From assembly GCF_900465055.1 (NCBI RefSeq), contig NZ_LS483250.1, forward strand, positions 2,356,001-2,420,000: a stretch of DNA of 64,000 bases. Reading direction: 5' to 3'. The notes beneath the pieces were generated by a model. The model did not search any database. It saw only the letters and a program-made list of their open reading frames with translations, and had not been told where the DNA came from. Positions 11,905 through 21,933 of this stretch are shown piece by piece. The position numbers were made by a program, and so were the translations under genes. The DNA comes from Moritella yayanosii. Its GTDB lineage: Bacteria > Pseudomonadota > Gammaproteobacteria > Enterobacterales > Moritellaceae. The stretch's first letter is position 1; each line of letters opens with the position of its first letter.

Positions 11905-12168
11905 TATACCCAAGTTACTTCAAAATGCTGTATCAGAGACTAGCAGGGATAACAGAACAAGGCACAATATGTAGATAATGGCTATTCCATTTTCAAATAT
12001 TGTAACGCTGTGCTGTAATTCCTGCTTGCCTCCCGCAGGGCAAAACGAATGAAGGTATCTTCGGCGTTATGAAGTCTTGATTTAGAATAACTAAATCCTC
12101 AACTTAATGCCTTGAATATCCTCTTCTTTCGGTTTGCTGATTGTGCATTTCGAAGTAGCTTGGGTATA
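11905..12168. repeat. MITE-like repeat with terminal inverted repeats (264 bp)
   Basis: The left end (11905-11928) starts TATACCCAAGTTACTTC. The right end (12145-12168), read inward, starts TATACCCAAGCTACTTC. The two 24-base ends match at 22 positions. The right end continues inward as GCACAATCAGCAAACC, which recurs at 41032-41085. The interior contains further palindromic segments (for example AGCAGGGAT with ATTCCTGCT) and no coding frame. Related ends occur at 35687-35720, 41032 and 43591-43639, so this is a dispersed family. Mobility by a transposase in trans is an inference. Confidence 0.75.
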
Positions 12169-12957
12169 TCATTTCGCTACCACAAAGAACGGATTTAGCA
12201 CTGACTCTTGGTGATTATACAATAAAGGTGAACCATCAAGCTGTACTACTTTGGCTCCAGCAGCACAGGCAACCGCATGTCCAGCGCCGGTATCCCACCA
12301 ACAAGTTGGGCCTAAGCGTGGATAACAATGTGCACTCCCTTCGGCAATCAAACAAAACTTCAATGAACTACCAACCGGAATAATATCTGTTTCTTTATAA
12401 CGTGCTAAATACAATGCCATTTCAGGACTGGCATGAGAACGCGAACCGACCACTTTAACGACGTCATCAGCAGGAATAGCTAATGCAGCCAACTTAACGG
12501 TTTCACCGCCATGCAATAAAAAAGCACCGTCAGTATTAGTATAATAAAGCTTATCTAATACCGGTGCATAGACGACACCTAATATTGGCTGTTGGTTATG
12601 GATCAAGGCGATATTAACGGTAAATTCACCGTTACGTTTAATAAACTCTTTAGTACCATCTAAGGGGTCAACAAGCCAAAATGTTTGCCATTGCTTTCTT
12701 TCATCCCAAGGGATGCTTGCACCTTCTTCCGACAAAATGGGAATATCCGGGGTAATAGTACGTAACCTGGCAACAATGATGTCATTAGCTGCAATATCAG
12801 CTTCTGTCACTGGTGAGTTATCATTTTTGGTATCAACCTTAAAATCGCGCTGATAAATCGTTAATATCTCTTGTCCTGCTGCAACAGCGATATCATTAAC
12901 CTGACTGACTAAATGATCGATTGAACTCTCTATTGAACTCTCTATTGAACTCTCCAT
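12169..12957 (-). CDS. cysQ: 3'(2'),5'-bisphosphate nucleotidase
   Basis: Hydrolyses 3'-phosphoadenosine 5'-phosphate (PAP), the by-product of PAPS reduction, to AMP, and so recycles nucleotide in sulfate assimilation. The 262-residue protein is an FIG-superfamily magnesium phosphatase with SEEG (76-79), DPLDGTKEF (97-105) and a C-terminal WDTGAGHAV that complete the metal and substrate site. It is the last gene of the cys operon, 72 bases after cysC. The first 13 codons contain a 12-bp repeat three times, encoding ESSI; related proteins start near MDHLV, so this N terminus is an extension. The stop codon abuts the MITE-like repeat. Confidence 0.93.
   Translation of the reverse strand: MESSIESSIESSIDHLVSQVNDIAVAAGQEILTIYQRDFKVDTKNDNSPVTEADIAANDIIVARLRTITPDIPILSEEGASIPWDERKQWQTFWLVDPLDGTKEFIKRNGEFTVNIALIHNQQPILGVVYAPVLDKLYYTNTDGAFLLHGGETVKLAALAIPADDVVKVVGSRSHASPEMALYLARYKETDIIPVGSSLKFCLIAEGSAHCYPRLGPTCWWDTGAGHAVACAAGAKVVQLDGSPLLYNHQESVLNPFFVVAK
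12920..12955 (-). repeat. Three tandem 12-bp repeats at the start of cysQ
   Basis: The unit ATTGAACTCTCT (plus strand) occurs at 12920-12931, 12932-12943 and 12944-12955, the last with one change. Twelve bases is four codons, so a gain or loss of a unit keeps cysQ in frame. Confidence 0.9.
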
Positions 12958-13029
12958 TTATTCGCTACGACTCCCTTACTTACAAACTATTTTTATGACA
13001 AAGTTCTTAATATCACGCTTACAAAACAG

Positions 13030-13665
13030 TTACTTAATATGACCTTGCTGTGAAAGATAAGTCATGATCAGTTGAACTGAGGTTGAAACTGGGTTATTGC
13101 CATTATCTAGATACAATTCAGGTTTAGTTGGCGCTTCATAAACAGCATCAATACCGGTAAAGTTCTTGATTTCACCTGCTCGTGCTTTCTTATAAAGCCC
13201 TTTAGGATCACGCTGTTCACAAATCGCCAGATCCGCATCAACATGTATTTCGATAAACTCACTGTCACCCAATAATGCACGAACGAGTTCACGCTCTTGA
13301 CGGTGTGGAGAAATAAAGGCAGTTAATACAATAACACCGGCATCAACCATTAACTTTGCTACTTCTCCCACTCTGCGAATATTTTCTTTACGATCATCAT
13401 CGCTGAAACCCAGATCACCACATAAGCCAAAACGGACATTATCGCCGTCTAACAAATAGGTATGATAACCCGCTTGGTGTAATTCATTTTCTAATGCACC
13501 CGCCACTGTCGACTTACCAGAGCCACTTAACCCCGTAAACCATAATACGCAAGGTTGCTGTTGTTTGTTCGCTGCTCTTGCGGCTTTATTTACAGTATGT
13601 TGATGCCACACGATATTTTCAGTTGCTGTTGTATCAGCATCATTTTCATTGGTAATTGTTGTCAT
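13030..13665 (-). CDS. cysC: Adenylylsulfate kinase
   Basis: Phosphorylates APS to PAPS with ATP, the second activation step of sulfate assimilation. I start it at the ATG at 13665 (211 residues); an upstream ATG at 13695 would run into the permease gene and add ten unconserved residues. Walker A GLSGSGKS lies at 45-52, and FISPHRQER near 117-125 carries the serine phosphorylated during catalysis. [16 protein letters not shown] is the conserved APS-site region. It lies seven bases after the permease gene and before cysQ in the same operon. Confidence 0.94.
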   Translation of the reverse strand: MTTITNENDADTTATENIVWHQHTVNKAARAANKQQQPCVLWFTGLSGSGKSTVAGALENELHQAGYHTYLLDGDNVRFGLCGDLGFSDDDRKENIRRVGEVAKLMVDAGVIVLTAFISPHRQERELVRALLGDSEFIEIHVDADLAICEQRDPKGLYKKARAGEIKNFTGIDAVYEAPTKPELYLDNGNNPVSTSVQLIMTYLSQQGHIK

Positions 13666-13672
13666 TACACGC

Positions 13673-15403
13673 TCACAGATAAAATGGGAATACATATGGG
13701 ATCATTACTAATACCGCAGAGGAATACGCAATCGATGTCGGAACACCGAGTTTAAGATAGTCTGATAGCGCATAATTACCGGCACTATAAACCATTAAAT
13801 TGGTTTGATAACCGTAAGGCGAAATAAAGCTGGCACTGGCGCCAAAGATAACCGCCATAATGAAAGGTAATTCACTCACCCCGTAACTTTGTGCCAAACT
13901 AAATGCAATGGGGAATGCCAAGGCCGCAGCGGCATTATTGGTGATTAATTCACTTAATAATAATGTTGCAAAATAAGTCGCAATAAATGCGGCTAATACC
14001 CCCCAACCATTCAAAGCCTGTATTAAAGAGTCTGCTAATAAGTCTGAAACACCACTGGTTTGTAGCATACTCGATAATGCCAATGCACTGCCAACCACAA
14101 TCCAAAGATCAATCGGCAAACGTCTACGGATCTCTTGCAAGGATAAAGTACCACTCATGCACAACAGCAATACGAATATTACTAAGCCTTTTAATAACGG
14201 TAATGTGCCCGTTAGTGCTAAAGCAATCGTCCCTACAAAACCTGCTAACACACCAAGACTACGATGACCACTTAGCCGTGTTGCCGCATCTAAACCACTG
14301 ACAACAACAAAATCACGACTCAGATCTTTGCTGTTTTTAAACTCAGCACCAGGCGCTAATAATAAAGTATCACCGGCCCGTAAACGCACATTGCCTAAAC
14401 CGCCACGTAAGGGAGTATGCCCGCGACGAATAGCCACAACCACTGAATCGAAGAGCTCTCTAAATTTACTTTCCTTTAAGGTTAAGCCGTTTAATTTGGA
14501 GGAATGGCTGACGATCACCTCCACAAGGTGCTGTCCATTAAGCTCTCCTTGGCCAAATAATTTCAATCCTTTAATATCTTGCAGTACACCGACTGAATCA
14601 ACGTCACCACAAAACAGCAGCTGATCGTTAGCTTGCAATACTTCTTCTGGACAGACAGGACAAATAACCTCACCATCACGTAATATTTCCGCTAAATACA
14701 GCTGCTTCAATGCACGTAAATTATTTTCAGTAATGGTTTTTCCAACCAGTTCTGAATTGGGTTTTACATGCGCTTCTAAAAAGTAGACTAATTCTTCGGT
14801 GTCATCTTGGGTGTGATCGGGTAATCGATGGCTCATGGTAATAAGCACAACCATACCTGCACAAAAACCCGCTAAACCAATAATAGAGAATTGAAAAAAT
14901 CCTAATGGAGGCAGACCGGCATCAACCACAAAACCATTCACAATCAGATTAGTCGAAGTGCCAATCAAGGTCAGAGTGCCGCCAAAAATAGCCGCATAGG
15001 AAAGCGGAATAAGGAGCTTAGTCGGCGCATGGGTATTATTGCGTTTGACAGCACCAATCAATGAGGCAACGACCGCGGTATTATTGGTAAAAGAAGACAG
15101 TAAGGCTGTCGATACGCCTAGTTTAGCAATCACCACAGTAAACCGGCCGTGAGAAAGCTGCCGACCGACCCAGCTGATTAATCGCGTTTTTTCAATGGTA
15201 ATCGAAATAAGTAATAATAAAATTAATGTGATAAGAGAAGGATTGGTAAATCCAGCCATGACTTGCGGCATTTCAATAACGCCAGACAGATAAGCTAAAA
15301 TTACCATCCCACCAAATAAACTCGACGGTCTAAACTTACCTGAGATCAGCAAACCAATAAAGATCACTAGTGAGATTAAAATGCTTCCCTGTATCACATT
15401 CAT
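13673..15403 (-). CDS. SLC13-family permease with two RCK_C domains, probable sulfate transporter
   Basis: A 576-residue inner-membrane transporter of the DASS/SLC13 type. Hydrophobic blocks at about 1-185 and 390-576 flank a soluble region (about 200-370) with two TrkA-C/RCK_C-like domains. Substrate-site-like motifs [11 protein letters not shown] (about 104-114) and [14 protein letters not shown] (C-terminal half) are present. It sits between cysN and cysC, the same place such a permease holds in Vibrio and Shewanella cys operons, so sulfate uptake is the likely role. Substrate is inferred from context, not shown. Confidence 0.88.
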   Translation of the reverse strand: MNVIQGSILISLVIFIGLLISGKFRPSSLFGGMVILAYLSGVIEMPQVMAGFTNPSLITLILLLLISITIEKTRLISWVGRQLSHGRFTVVIAKLGVSTALLSSFTNNTAVVASLIGAVKRNNTHAPTKLLIPLSYAAIFGGTLTLIGTSTNLIVNGFVVDAGLPPLGFFQFSIIGLAGFCAGMVVLITMSHRLPDHTQDDTEELVYFLEAHVKPNSELVGKTITENNLRALKQLYLAEILRDGEVICPVCPEEVLQANDQLLFCGDVDSVGVLQDIKGLKLFGQGELNGQHLVEVIVSHSSKLNGLTLKESKFRELFDSVVVAIRRGHTPLRGGLGNVRLRAGDTLLLAPGAEFKNSKDLSRDFVVVSGLDAATRLSGHRSLGVLAGFVGTIALALTGTLPLLKGLVIFVLLLCMSGTLSLQEIRRRLPIDLWIVVGSALALSSMLQTSGVSDLLADSLIQALNGWGVLAAFIATYFATLLLSELITNNAAAALAFPIAFSLAQSYGVSELPFIMAVIFGASASFISPYGYQTNLMVYSAGNYALSDYLKLGVPTSIAYSSAVLVMIPYVFPFYL

Positions 15404-15413
15404 AACTGCAGTC

Positions 15414-16835
15414 CTACAACTTGCTAATATCGATAGCTTGCCATTGCGGGAAGTGTTTACGCACTAATGCATTCAACTCAACTTCAAAGTCACTAAACTC
15501 ATGCGGATTAGTGCTGACTGTTGCATCGAGTACTTGCTCAATCATACCGGCACCAACAGTTACATTGGTTAAACGGTCAATAACAATAAAGCTACCAGTG
15601 TCAGAAACATCTTTATAGTTATCGGCAGGTACCAATTCAGTCAGCGTTAACTCACATAATCCGATTTCATTCAGTGCTAATGTGCTTGCCGCAGATTCAG
15701 CCATGGTATTCACATCGATCTTATGACGGATCAAATTGAACTGACCCGTGGTTTTTTTACTCGCCAGTTTAATGTCATATTGACGGCCGGTTTGTAATGC
15801 TTGATCTGACATCCATACCACATTCGCCAATAACAAATCTGATAATTTAGGCTGATCAGTAACAGCAACCAGAATATCACCACGACTCACATCAATTTCG
15901 TCAGTCAGTGTTAAGGTAATCGCTTGATCTTGATGTGCAGAGGCGAGATCACCATCAAAGGTAACTATCGATTTGACCGTACTTGATTTACCCGATGGCA
16001 AAGCAACCACTTCATCTCCCACACTGATTTGGCCAGCAGAGATCGTACCTGCAAAACCACGGAAGTCGAGATTCGGGCGATTCACGTATTGCACAGGAAA
16101 GCGGAATGGCTTATCAAGTGTTTCATCGGATGTATCAGCCGCTTCTAAACATTCTAATAATGTACGGCCTTTAAACCAAGGTGTATGCGTAGAACGATCA
16201 ACAACGTTATCACCTAATAATGCCGATAACGGGGTAAATTCGATGGTGATGTCATTTAATTTTTCGCTAAATCTTAAGTATTCCTCTTTGATCTCTTCAA
16301 AACGCTGCTCAGAGAAATCAACTAGGTCCATTTTATTCACGGCCACAACAAAATGTTTAATCCCCAGTAATGACGCAATGTAAGAATGGCGCTTAGTTTG
16401 CGTTAATACCCCTTTACGTGCATCAATTAAGATCACCGCAAGATCACACGTTGAAGCACCGGTTGCCATATTACGGGTATATTCTTCATGTCCAGGTGTA
16501 TCAGCAATAATAAACTTACGTGTGGAGGTCGAGAAATAACGATACGCCACGTCAATGGTAATGCCCTGCTCACGCTCTGCAGCAAGACCATCCACTAATA
16601 AGGCTAAATCGATCGCTTCACCTGTAGTACCTGACTTTTGGCTATCCACACGCAATGCTGCGAGTTGATCTTCATATATCTGGTGAGAGTCATGTAATAA
16701 ACGACCGATCAGGCTACTTTTACCATCATCAACACTACCACAGGTTAAAAATCGCAATAAGCTCTTATACTGCTGTTGTTGTAAGTAGGTTTCAATATCT
16801 GTTTGTGCTAATTCATTTGCTATTTGAGTGTTCAT
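15414..16835 (-). CDS. cysN: Sulfate adenylyltransferase subunit 1 (GTPase)
   Basis: The GTPase subunit of ATP sulfurylase. GTP hydrolysis drives adenylylation of sulfate by CysD. The 473-residue protein is EF-Tu-like, with the P-loop GSVDDGKS at 33-40, DTPGHEEY near 110 and NKMD near 165, followed by two beta-barrel domains. E. coli CysN is of similar size. There is no fused CysC kinase domain, in agreement with the separate cysC. It lies 15 bases after cysD. Confidence 0.96.
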   Translation of the reverse strand: MNTQIANELAQTDIETYLQQQQYKSLLRFLTCGSVDDGKSSLIGRLLHDSHQIYEDQLAALRVDSQKSGTTGEAIDLALLVDGLAAEREQGITIDVAYRYFSTSTRKFIIADTPGHEEYTRNMATGASTCDLAVILIDARKGVLTQTKRHSYIASLLGIKHFVVAVNKMDLVDFSEQRFEEIKEEYLRFSEKLNDITIEFTPLSALLGDNVVDRSTHTPWFKGRTLLECLEAADTSDETLDKPFRFPVQYVNRPNLDFRGFAGTISAGQISVGDEVVALPSGKSSTVKSIVTFDGDLASAHQDQAITLTLTDEIDVSRGDILVAVTDQPKLSDLLLANVVWMSDQALQTGRQYDIKLASKKTTGQFNLIRHKIDVNTMAESAASTLALNEIGLCELTLTELVPADNYKDVSDTGSFIVIDRLTNVTVGAGMIEQVLDATVSTNPHEFSDFEVELNALVRKHFPQWQAIDISKL

Positions 16836-16850
16836 TTACCCTGCTCCTAC

Positions 16851-17759
16851 CTAGAAATAACCTTGACGTTTCTTCTGCTCCATTGAAGAAGAAGAATCAT
16901 GGTCAATCATACGTCCTTGTCGTTCACTGCTTGTCGCCAGTAACATCTCTTCAATAATTTCAGGCAATGTTGTCGCTTCAGACTCCACAGCACCCGTTAA
17001 TGGGTAACAGCCTAGGGTTCTAAAACGCACCATTTTTTCTTCTATCTTCTCGCCTTCTTTTAACTTCATACGATCATCATCAACCATGATCAGTGCACCA
17101 TCACGCTCTACAACAGGACGTTTGGCTGCAAGGTAAAGAGACACTATTTCAATTTGTTCTTGGTAGATATATTGCCAAATATCCAGTTCGGTCCAGTTTG
17201 ATAATGGGAACACACGAATGCTTTCACCTTTATTCACCTGGCCGTTATAAGTACGCCATAATTCAGGTCGTTGGTTTTTTGGATCCCAACGATGATGTTT
17301 ATCACGGAATGAATACACACGCTCTTTGGCACGCGATTTTTCTTCATCACGTCGTGCGCCACCAAATGCCGCATCAAAACCGTATTTATCCAGCGCCTGT
17401 TTAAGCCCTTGGGTTTTCATAATATCGGTATGCTTCGAGCCGCCGTGATCAAATGGACTACAGCCCATCGCGATCCCTTCAGGATTTTGGTGTATTAACA
17501 GATCAAAACCGTATTTCGCAACCGTCTTGTCACGAAACTCAATCATTTCGCGAAACTTCCAGTTAGTATCAACATGCAATAATGGAAACGGGATCTTACC
17601 TGGGTAAAAAGCCTTACGAGCCAGGTGTAGCATCACTGACGAGTCTTTACCGATTGAATACATCATTACCGGATTATCAAACTCTGCCGCAACTTCCCTG
17701 ATTATGTGGATACTTTCAGCTTCCAGCTGTTTAAGGTGGGTCAACCTCTGTTGATTCAT
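16851..17759 (-). CDS. cysD: Sulfate adenylyltransferase subunit 2
   Basis: The catalytic subunit that forms APS from sulfate and ATP. The 302-residue protein belongs to the PAPS reductase/PP-loop superfamily, with the pyrophosphate loop SIGKDSSV at 35-42 and the conserved [16 protein letters not shown] in mid-protein. Its length is the same as E. coli CysD. It is the first gene of cysD-cysN-permease-cysC-cysQ. Control by CysB is expected for the family, but I could not pick out a binding site in the 175 bases upstream. Confidence 0.96.
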   Translation of the reverse strand: MNQQRLTHLKQLEAESIHIIREVAAEFDNPVMMYSIGKDSSVMLHLARKAFYPGKIPFPLLHVDTNWKFREMIEFRDKTVAKYGFDLLIHQNPEGIAMGCSPFDHGGSKHTDIMKTQGLKQALDKYGFDAAFGGARRDEEKSRAKERVYSFRDKHHRWDPKNQRPELWRTYNGQVNKGESIRVFPLSNWTELDIWQYIYQEQIEIVSLYLAAKRPVVERDGALIMVDDDRMKLKEGEKIEEKMVRFRTLGCYPLTGAVESEATTLPEIIEEMLLATSSERQGRMIDHDSSSSMEQKKRQGYF

Positions 17760-17934
17760 CTTCTACTCCATCAGACCAAATTGGATAATTTCATATTGTA
17801 TGGATCAATATAGCCTCTTTACTTATAACCGCCAAAGAACATAAACTGATTCTTAATAACTTTTAGGAATATAGAGAAATAACAGCACGATTATAGAAAG
17901 CTAAAGATAATTATTGAATGGCATAAATGTAAAG

Positions 17935-18993
17935 CTAAAACAATAGGTTATATTGTTCACTGTCATTATCACCAGCAAGGCCGACATATAAACCCATTAA
18001 ACGAATACCACGTTGTTCTTGCTTTGTCATCGCTTGTACATATAAGTCAGTAAATAGGTGCTCGTCGAGAGTGGTAATACTTTGCTCTGCACTGGTAAGG
18101 GTAAAATCATTAAATTTGAGCTTTACACCTTGCTTGGTGATCCGCATATCAGGAGACGCTTTTTGCAGACGTTGCAGCAAGGTTTGGTATAAATTAGGAA
18201 ATAACGCCATGCATTGTTCTAACGTAATAATGTCTTCAGGTAAGGTTATTTCAACGCCCACGGATTTACGGTGACGTTCATTACAAACTGGACGATTATC
18301 AATACCCTGACAGCGCTCCAATAAACTATGCCCTAGCTTACCAAAACTCTCAATAATATCTTCCGCAGGGAATTTAAGCACATCAGCACAAGTATACAAA
18401 CCGACACGATTTAGCTTTTGCCAAGTGACTTTCCCCACCCCTGGGATCTTATTAAGTGGTAACTCAGCAACAAAGGCTTTTACTTGCGATGGCGTGATCA
18501 CAAACAAACCATTAGGCTTGTTAATATCTGATGCTACCTTAGCTAAAAATTTAACCGGCGAAACACCCGCAGACGCAGTGAGTGCTAACTCAGATTCAAT
18601 GCATTTACGAATATCTTCGGCAATTAACGTTGCGCTGCCAGAAAATAATTCACAATCAGTGACATCTAAATAAGCTTCATCTAACGATAGCGGTTCGATC
18701 AAATCGGTATAACGAGAAAATATTTCATGGATCTGGGCTGAGACGTCTTTATATACCTGCATACGTGACGGCACTAATGTTAAATCAGGGCAGAGTTGCA
18801 TTGCTTTGTAAGAAGACATGGCAGAACGCACCCCATACTGGCGAGCAATATAATTACACGTTGCGATCACCCCACGGCGATCACTCATCCCGCCAATGGC
18901 AATAGGGATATCTTTATAAGCCGGATTATCACGTATTTCGACATTTGCGTAAAATGCATCCATATCAACATGAATGATCTTTTGCTGTCTCAT
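17935..18993 (-). CDS. dinB: DNA polymerase IV (Y family)
   Basis: An error-prone translesion polymerase. The start is placed at the ATG at 18993 (352 residues, beginning [16 protein letters not shown]) because family members begin there; a GTG five codons upstream is possible but has no better ribosome site. Catalytic acidic residues lie in HVDMDAFYA and in SLDEAYLDV. The little-finger domain follows. The C terminus QYNLLF fits a beta-clamp-binding peptide. No LexA box is visible upstream, so SOS control is not supported by the sequence. Confidence 0.94.
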   Translation of the reverse strand: MRQQKIIHVDMDAFYANVEIRDNPAYKDIPIAIGGMSDRRGVIATCNYIARQYGVRSAMSSYKAMQLCPDLTLVPSRMQVYKDVSAQIHEIFSRYTDLIEPLSLDEAYLDVTDCELFSGSATLIAEDIRKCIESELALTASAGVSPVKFLAKVASDINKPNGLFVITPSQVKAFVAELPLNKIPGVGKVTWQKLNRVGLYTCADVLKFPAEDIIESFGKLGHSLLERCQGIDNRPVCNERHRKSVGVEITLPEDIITLEQCMALFPNLYQTLLQRLQKASPDMRITKQGVKLKFNDFTLTSAEQSITTLDEHLFTDLYVQAMTKQEQRGIRLMGLYVGLAGDNDSEQYNLLF

Positions 18994-19959
18994 ATTACTA
19001 AATGCCACTCTTTTTTGTTTTATATATCTCTATCATATCTCAAATATTCAAGCGTTGACCTGATCACCCTAACTATTTATAACAATGTATATCGTCCTGA
19101 TAAAATATCAGTTTCAATACGATCAGTCGAGTCAATGTAATTCCAACCGAAGTGCCAAGGTTATAACATTATAACCCTGCTCATATTAGTAATCTCGTGA
19201 CATAAAGAGAAAAATCTAAATATTCAATGCATCAATTCATCGGTAGATAAAGCAATACAGGCATTAAATGGGCATCTTTAAGTCTACTCAAGATACAGAT
19301 TTAAGTGTTGTTATCATTGAAAGTACTCTTCATCATTCCCATTATTATGGTACCTTTCTTTAACTAAATTGATGAATGCTTCAAAATAATTCCAATCTAT
19401 CTGTCTATTTTTTGTTTTTTTCGATCTTGATGACTAAATCACACGTCTCTTATTTCTTTATTTTATTTACATTTGTAATCTAGAGCTTGTTTACAAAATA
19501 ACTATCTGGTTGTTATTAAATGATTTTTTAACTATTTTATAGTCCTCATGTATAAACGTAATTGTTACATTTTTAAGGCATCTTTATTTTTTAAATTAAA
19601 TGAAAATATATCTTGATAGCAAACCTTATCGGGAGTAGCATCCACTCTGAATTACATCCTCAATAAATTTCATAGCATCTAGTATGCTAAAACGTAGTTT
19701 TTATTCTAAATAAACGACTGATCTAGTGCTAATCCCCCTTGATACATGAATTTGATCATCATCAATAAATGTTTAAGATTTCCAGTTGATAATCTTTTAT
19801 TGAGCATAATAGATCCTACACAATACGTTATTAAATAGTGAGTACTTTATATTAAATATAGTTATATTCTTTTCTTATTTTATCAGTAATAAATAACGTG
19901 ACTCTGATTTGTAAACTTTAAGAAATAGAATATTAAACATTAATAGGCGTGATTATAAA
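18994..19959. other. Long AT-rich region without a recognisable gene
   Basis: 966 bases of visibly AT-rich sequence between divergent dinB and the transaminase gene. I see a 15-base palindrome (CTGATA-AAA-TATCAG, 19097-19111), a weak hairpin with a short T run (19775-19798), a 31-codon open frame at 19268-19363 and a short Lys-rich open stretch on the minus strand ending near 19320. None has enough support to call. It may hold the transaminase promoter and eroded gene remains. Confidence 0.5.
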
Positions 19960-21138
19960 ATGAAAAAAGATTTATTATTTACACCAGGCCCTGTAAATTT
20001 AGCTGCAAATGTAAGAACTGCTATCGGTAAAAAAGATATCTGTCACCGTGAAGTAGAGTTTGATCATTTACTAAGTAGTATTGAAACTAAGTTATTGCAA
20101 GTTTTCAATATTAATTCAGATAATTATCGTGCAGTGGTTATTACCGGTTCCGGCACTGCGGCCAATGAATCCATATTATCATCAGTAGTGGGAGATCAAC
20201 ATATTCTCGTTTTATCTAATGGTGAGTTTGGTGAAAGACTGAATAATATTTCTAACATTCATAATAAAAATACTCATCATTTATCATTTCCTTGGGGTGA
20301 AAGTTTTGATTTTAAAAAAATAGAGGCTTATTTAACTCAGCATCGCATCGATGTCGTGGCGATGGTTCACCATGAAACCTGTTCAGGTATGTTGAATTCA
20401 CTGGAAGATATGGGTGCACTTACCAAAAAATACGGTGCTACTTTTGTAGTGGATTGTGTTAGCAGTGCGGGTGCAGAAATTATTGATATGGAAAAATGCA
20501 ATATTGCGTTTATTTCCAGTTCAAGTTCGAAAGCCATCGGATCTTATCCTGGTTTATCTTTCGTGATCGGTAAAACGGCAGCGTTTGAAAAGCTAAAGGA
20601 TCTTCCCGCTAAAACGATGTATCTTAATCTGTATACATTTTATAGCTTTATTTGTAAATATTCACAAACACCCAATACCCCAGCCGTGCATCTTTTTTAT
20701 GCTTTAGAGCAAGCATTATCTAACATTCTGAACAAAGGAGTAGATAATTATTATGCTGATCTAAAGAATAAAGCGAATATTTTACGACAAGGTATACTTG
20801 ATTTAGGACTTAAATTTTTGATTGAACAAAAAAACATGTGTTCAATATTAACCACAGTTTGTGTTCCTTTAAATATAAATGTAAGTGTCTTACGAAAAGA
20901 ATTACGTGATAGATCTATTATTATTTATGAAGGCAAAGGCTGTTTTAAAGGTAAAGTCTTTCAGGTAGGTAATATTGGTGAATTATCTCTTTATGAAATT
21001 GACTATTTTTTAACTTCGTTAAAAGAAATATTAAATGATTTTGTACATATTCGAAATAATAATTTGTCTGCTGTAAAAGAAATATACATAAATGACGAAT
21101 TTAGAATAGAAGATGATATGGTGACAGTATCATTATGA
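19960..21138 (+). CDS. PhnW-like class V pyridoxal-phosphate transaminase
   Basis: A fold-type I PLP enzyme related to 2-aminoethylphosphonate:pyruvate transaminase (PhnW) and alanine-glyoxylate transaminases. The 392-residue protein starts with the family signature LFTPGPVNL (6-14). TGSGTAANE (62-70) is the phosphate-cup region, D165 in VVDCVSS should pair with the PLP nitrogen, and K191 in SSSSSKAIGSYPG is the Schiff-base lysine. QVGNIGEL near residue 346 matches the conserved RIGNIGE of PhnW. About 25-30 residues extend past the usual C terminus. The stop overlaps the next gene (ATGA), which encodes a CDP-alcohol phosphatidyltransferase; such transaminases sit beside that family in phosphonolipid pathways. 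No PEP mutase or cytidylyltransferase is in view, so the substrate is uncertain. The unit is visibly AT-rich and flanked by a transposase relic, suggesting transfer. Confidence 0.8.
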   Translation: MKKDLLFTPGPVNLAANVRTAIGKKDICHREVEFDHLLSSIETKLLQVFNINSDNYRAVVITGSGTAANESILSSVVGDQHILVLSNGEFGERLNNISNIHNKNTHHLSFPWGESFDFKKIEAYLTQHRIDVVAMVHHETCSGMLNSLEDMGALTKKYGATFVVDCVSSAGAEIIDMEKCNIAFISSSSSKAIGSYPGLSFVIGKTAAFEKLKDLPAKTMYLNLYTFYSFICKYSQTPNTPAVHLFYALEQALSNILNKGVDNYYADLKNKANILRQGILDLGLKFLIEQKNMCSILTTVCVPLNINVSVLRKELRDRSIIIYEGKGCFKGKVFQVGNIGELSLYEIDYFLTSLKEILNDFVHIRNNNLSAVKEIYINDEFRIEDDMVTVSL

Positions 21139-21905
21139 ATGTTAAATTAAAAAAATTATGGGCCACAAAAACCAAAGACGATGAATGGTGGTCATCTTTT
21201 GTGACATCGCCATTGGCTATTTTACTGAATTACTTTGTGGTAGATATAAAATGGCTGACGCCAAATAAGATAACATTAATCTCATTTATAACGGCAATCA
21301 TAGCGTCTATACTGATCGTTATAGGTGGTCTGAATAATTTTATTATTGCAGCCATTTTAATTAATTTAAGTCATATTTTTGATTGCATGGATGGACAAAT
21401 GGCGCGTTATAGAAAGACGACCTCGGCGTCGGGTTCCTATTACGATAAATTGACCGATCAAATTCAAGTAACACTTTGGTTTGGCGCGGTCGGATACGCG
21501 GCATATGCTCAATCCGGAAGCGTACTTCCAATCTTATTATCATTAATAGGGATCGCGTTTTACTCATTGCGTGGTTACGCTAAATACATATATATTTACA
21601 CTAACATGACGCTAAATAATAACTATTTAGAAGAAATCGTCACAAATACACCGCGTAAAGACGATGTTGCAGGCATTGAATTTAGTGTTATTCACAATTT
21701 ACGCTGGTTTATCGGTGAGCAAAAGAAAATTATATTCTTTAATGAGGGCGTATTCATCTTTATGTTATCGTTCTCCCTAATTCTAAATATACTTACCCCG
21801 ATGCTTTGGTTATTCGCGATTAGTCAAGTTTTTTATAGCCTTTACCGAGGGTTGCAACGCGGTTTACAATTAGAAAATAATACGCCCGAAGATATACAAA
21901 AATAA
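21135..21905 (+). CDS. CDP-alcohol phosphatidyltransferase family protein
   Basis: An integral membrane enzyme that swaps the CMP of a CDP-alcohol for another hydroxyl acceptor. The full catalytic signature is present: D83, D86-G87, A90-R91, G100, D104 and D108, with exactly the family spacing. The 256-residue protein has about six hydrophobic segments (near 25-38, 47-66, 68-85, 112-130, 131-150 and 210-240). Its start overlaps the stop of the transaminase gene by four bases, so the products probably act together. Attachment of an amino-phosphonate or amino-alcohol head group to a lipid is the most likely role, by inference from the pair. Confidence 0.85.
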   Translation: MNVKLKKLWATKTKDDEWWSSFVTSPLAILLNYFVVDIKWLTPNKITLISFITAIIASILIVIGGLNNFIIAAILINLSHIFDCMDGQMARYRKTTSASGSYYDKLTDQIQVTLWFGAVGYAAYAQSGSVLPILLSLIGIAFYSLRGYAKYIYIYTNMTLNNNYLEEIVTNTPRKDDVAGIEFSVIHNLRWFIGEQKKIIFFNEGVFIFMLSFSLILNILTPMLWLFAISQVFYSLYRGLQRGLQLENNTPEDIQK

Positions 21906-21933
21906 ATCTGATTACCACCGAACCTCAGGCAGC

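Noticed and set aside
13107-13292. Open frame of 61 codons inside cysC in another frame
   Set aside because: A shadow of cysC with no independent support.
19097-19111. Palindrome CTGATA-AAA-TATCAG upstream of dinB as a possible LexA box
   Set aside because: The LexA site in this group is CTGT-N8-ACAG (16 bases); this is 15 bases with different half-sites and lies about 100 bases from the start.
19268-19363. A 31-codon open frame starting MGIFKSTQD
   Set aside because: Short, weak ribosome site, no recognisable likeness, and lies in AT-rich sequence where such frames arise by chance.
19318-19428. Lys-rich open stretch on the minus strand ending EEYFQ
   Set aside because: No start codon and only about 37 codons; it could be a gene remnant, but I cannot support it.
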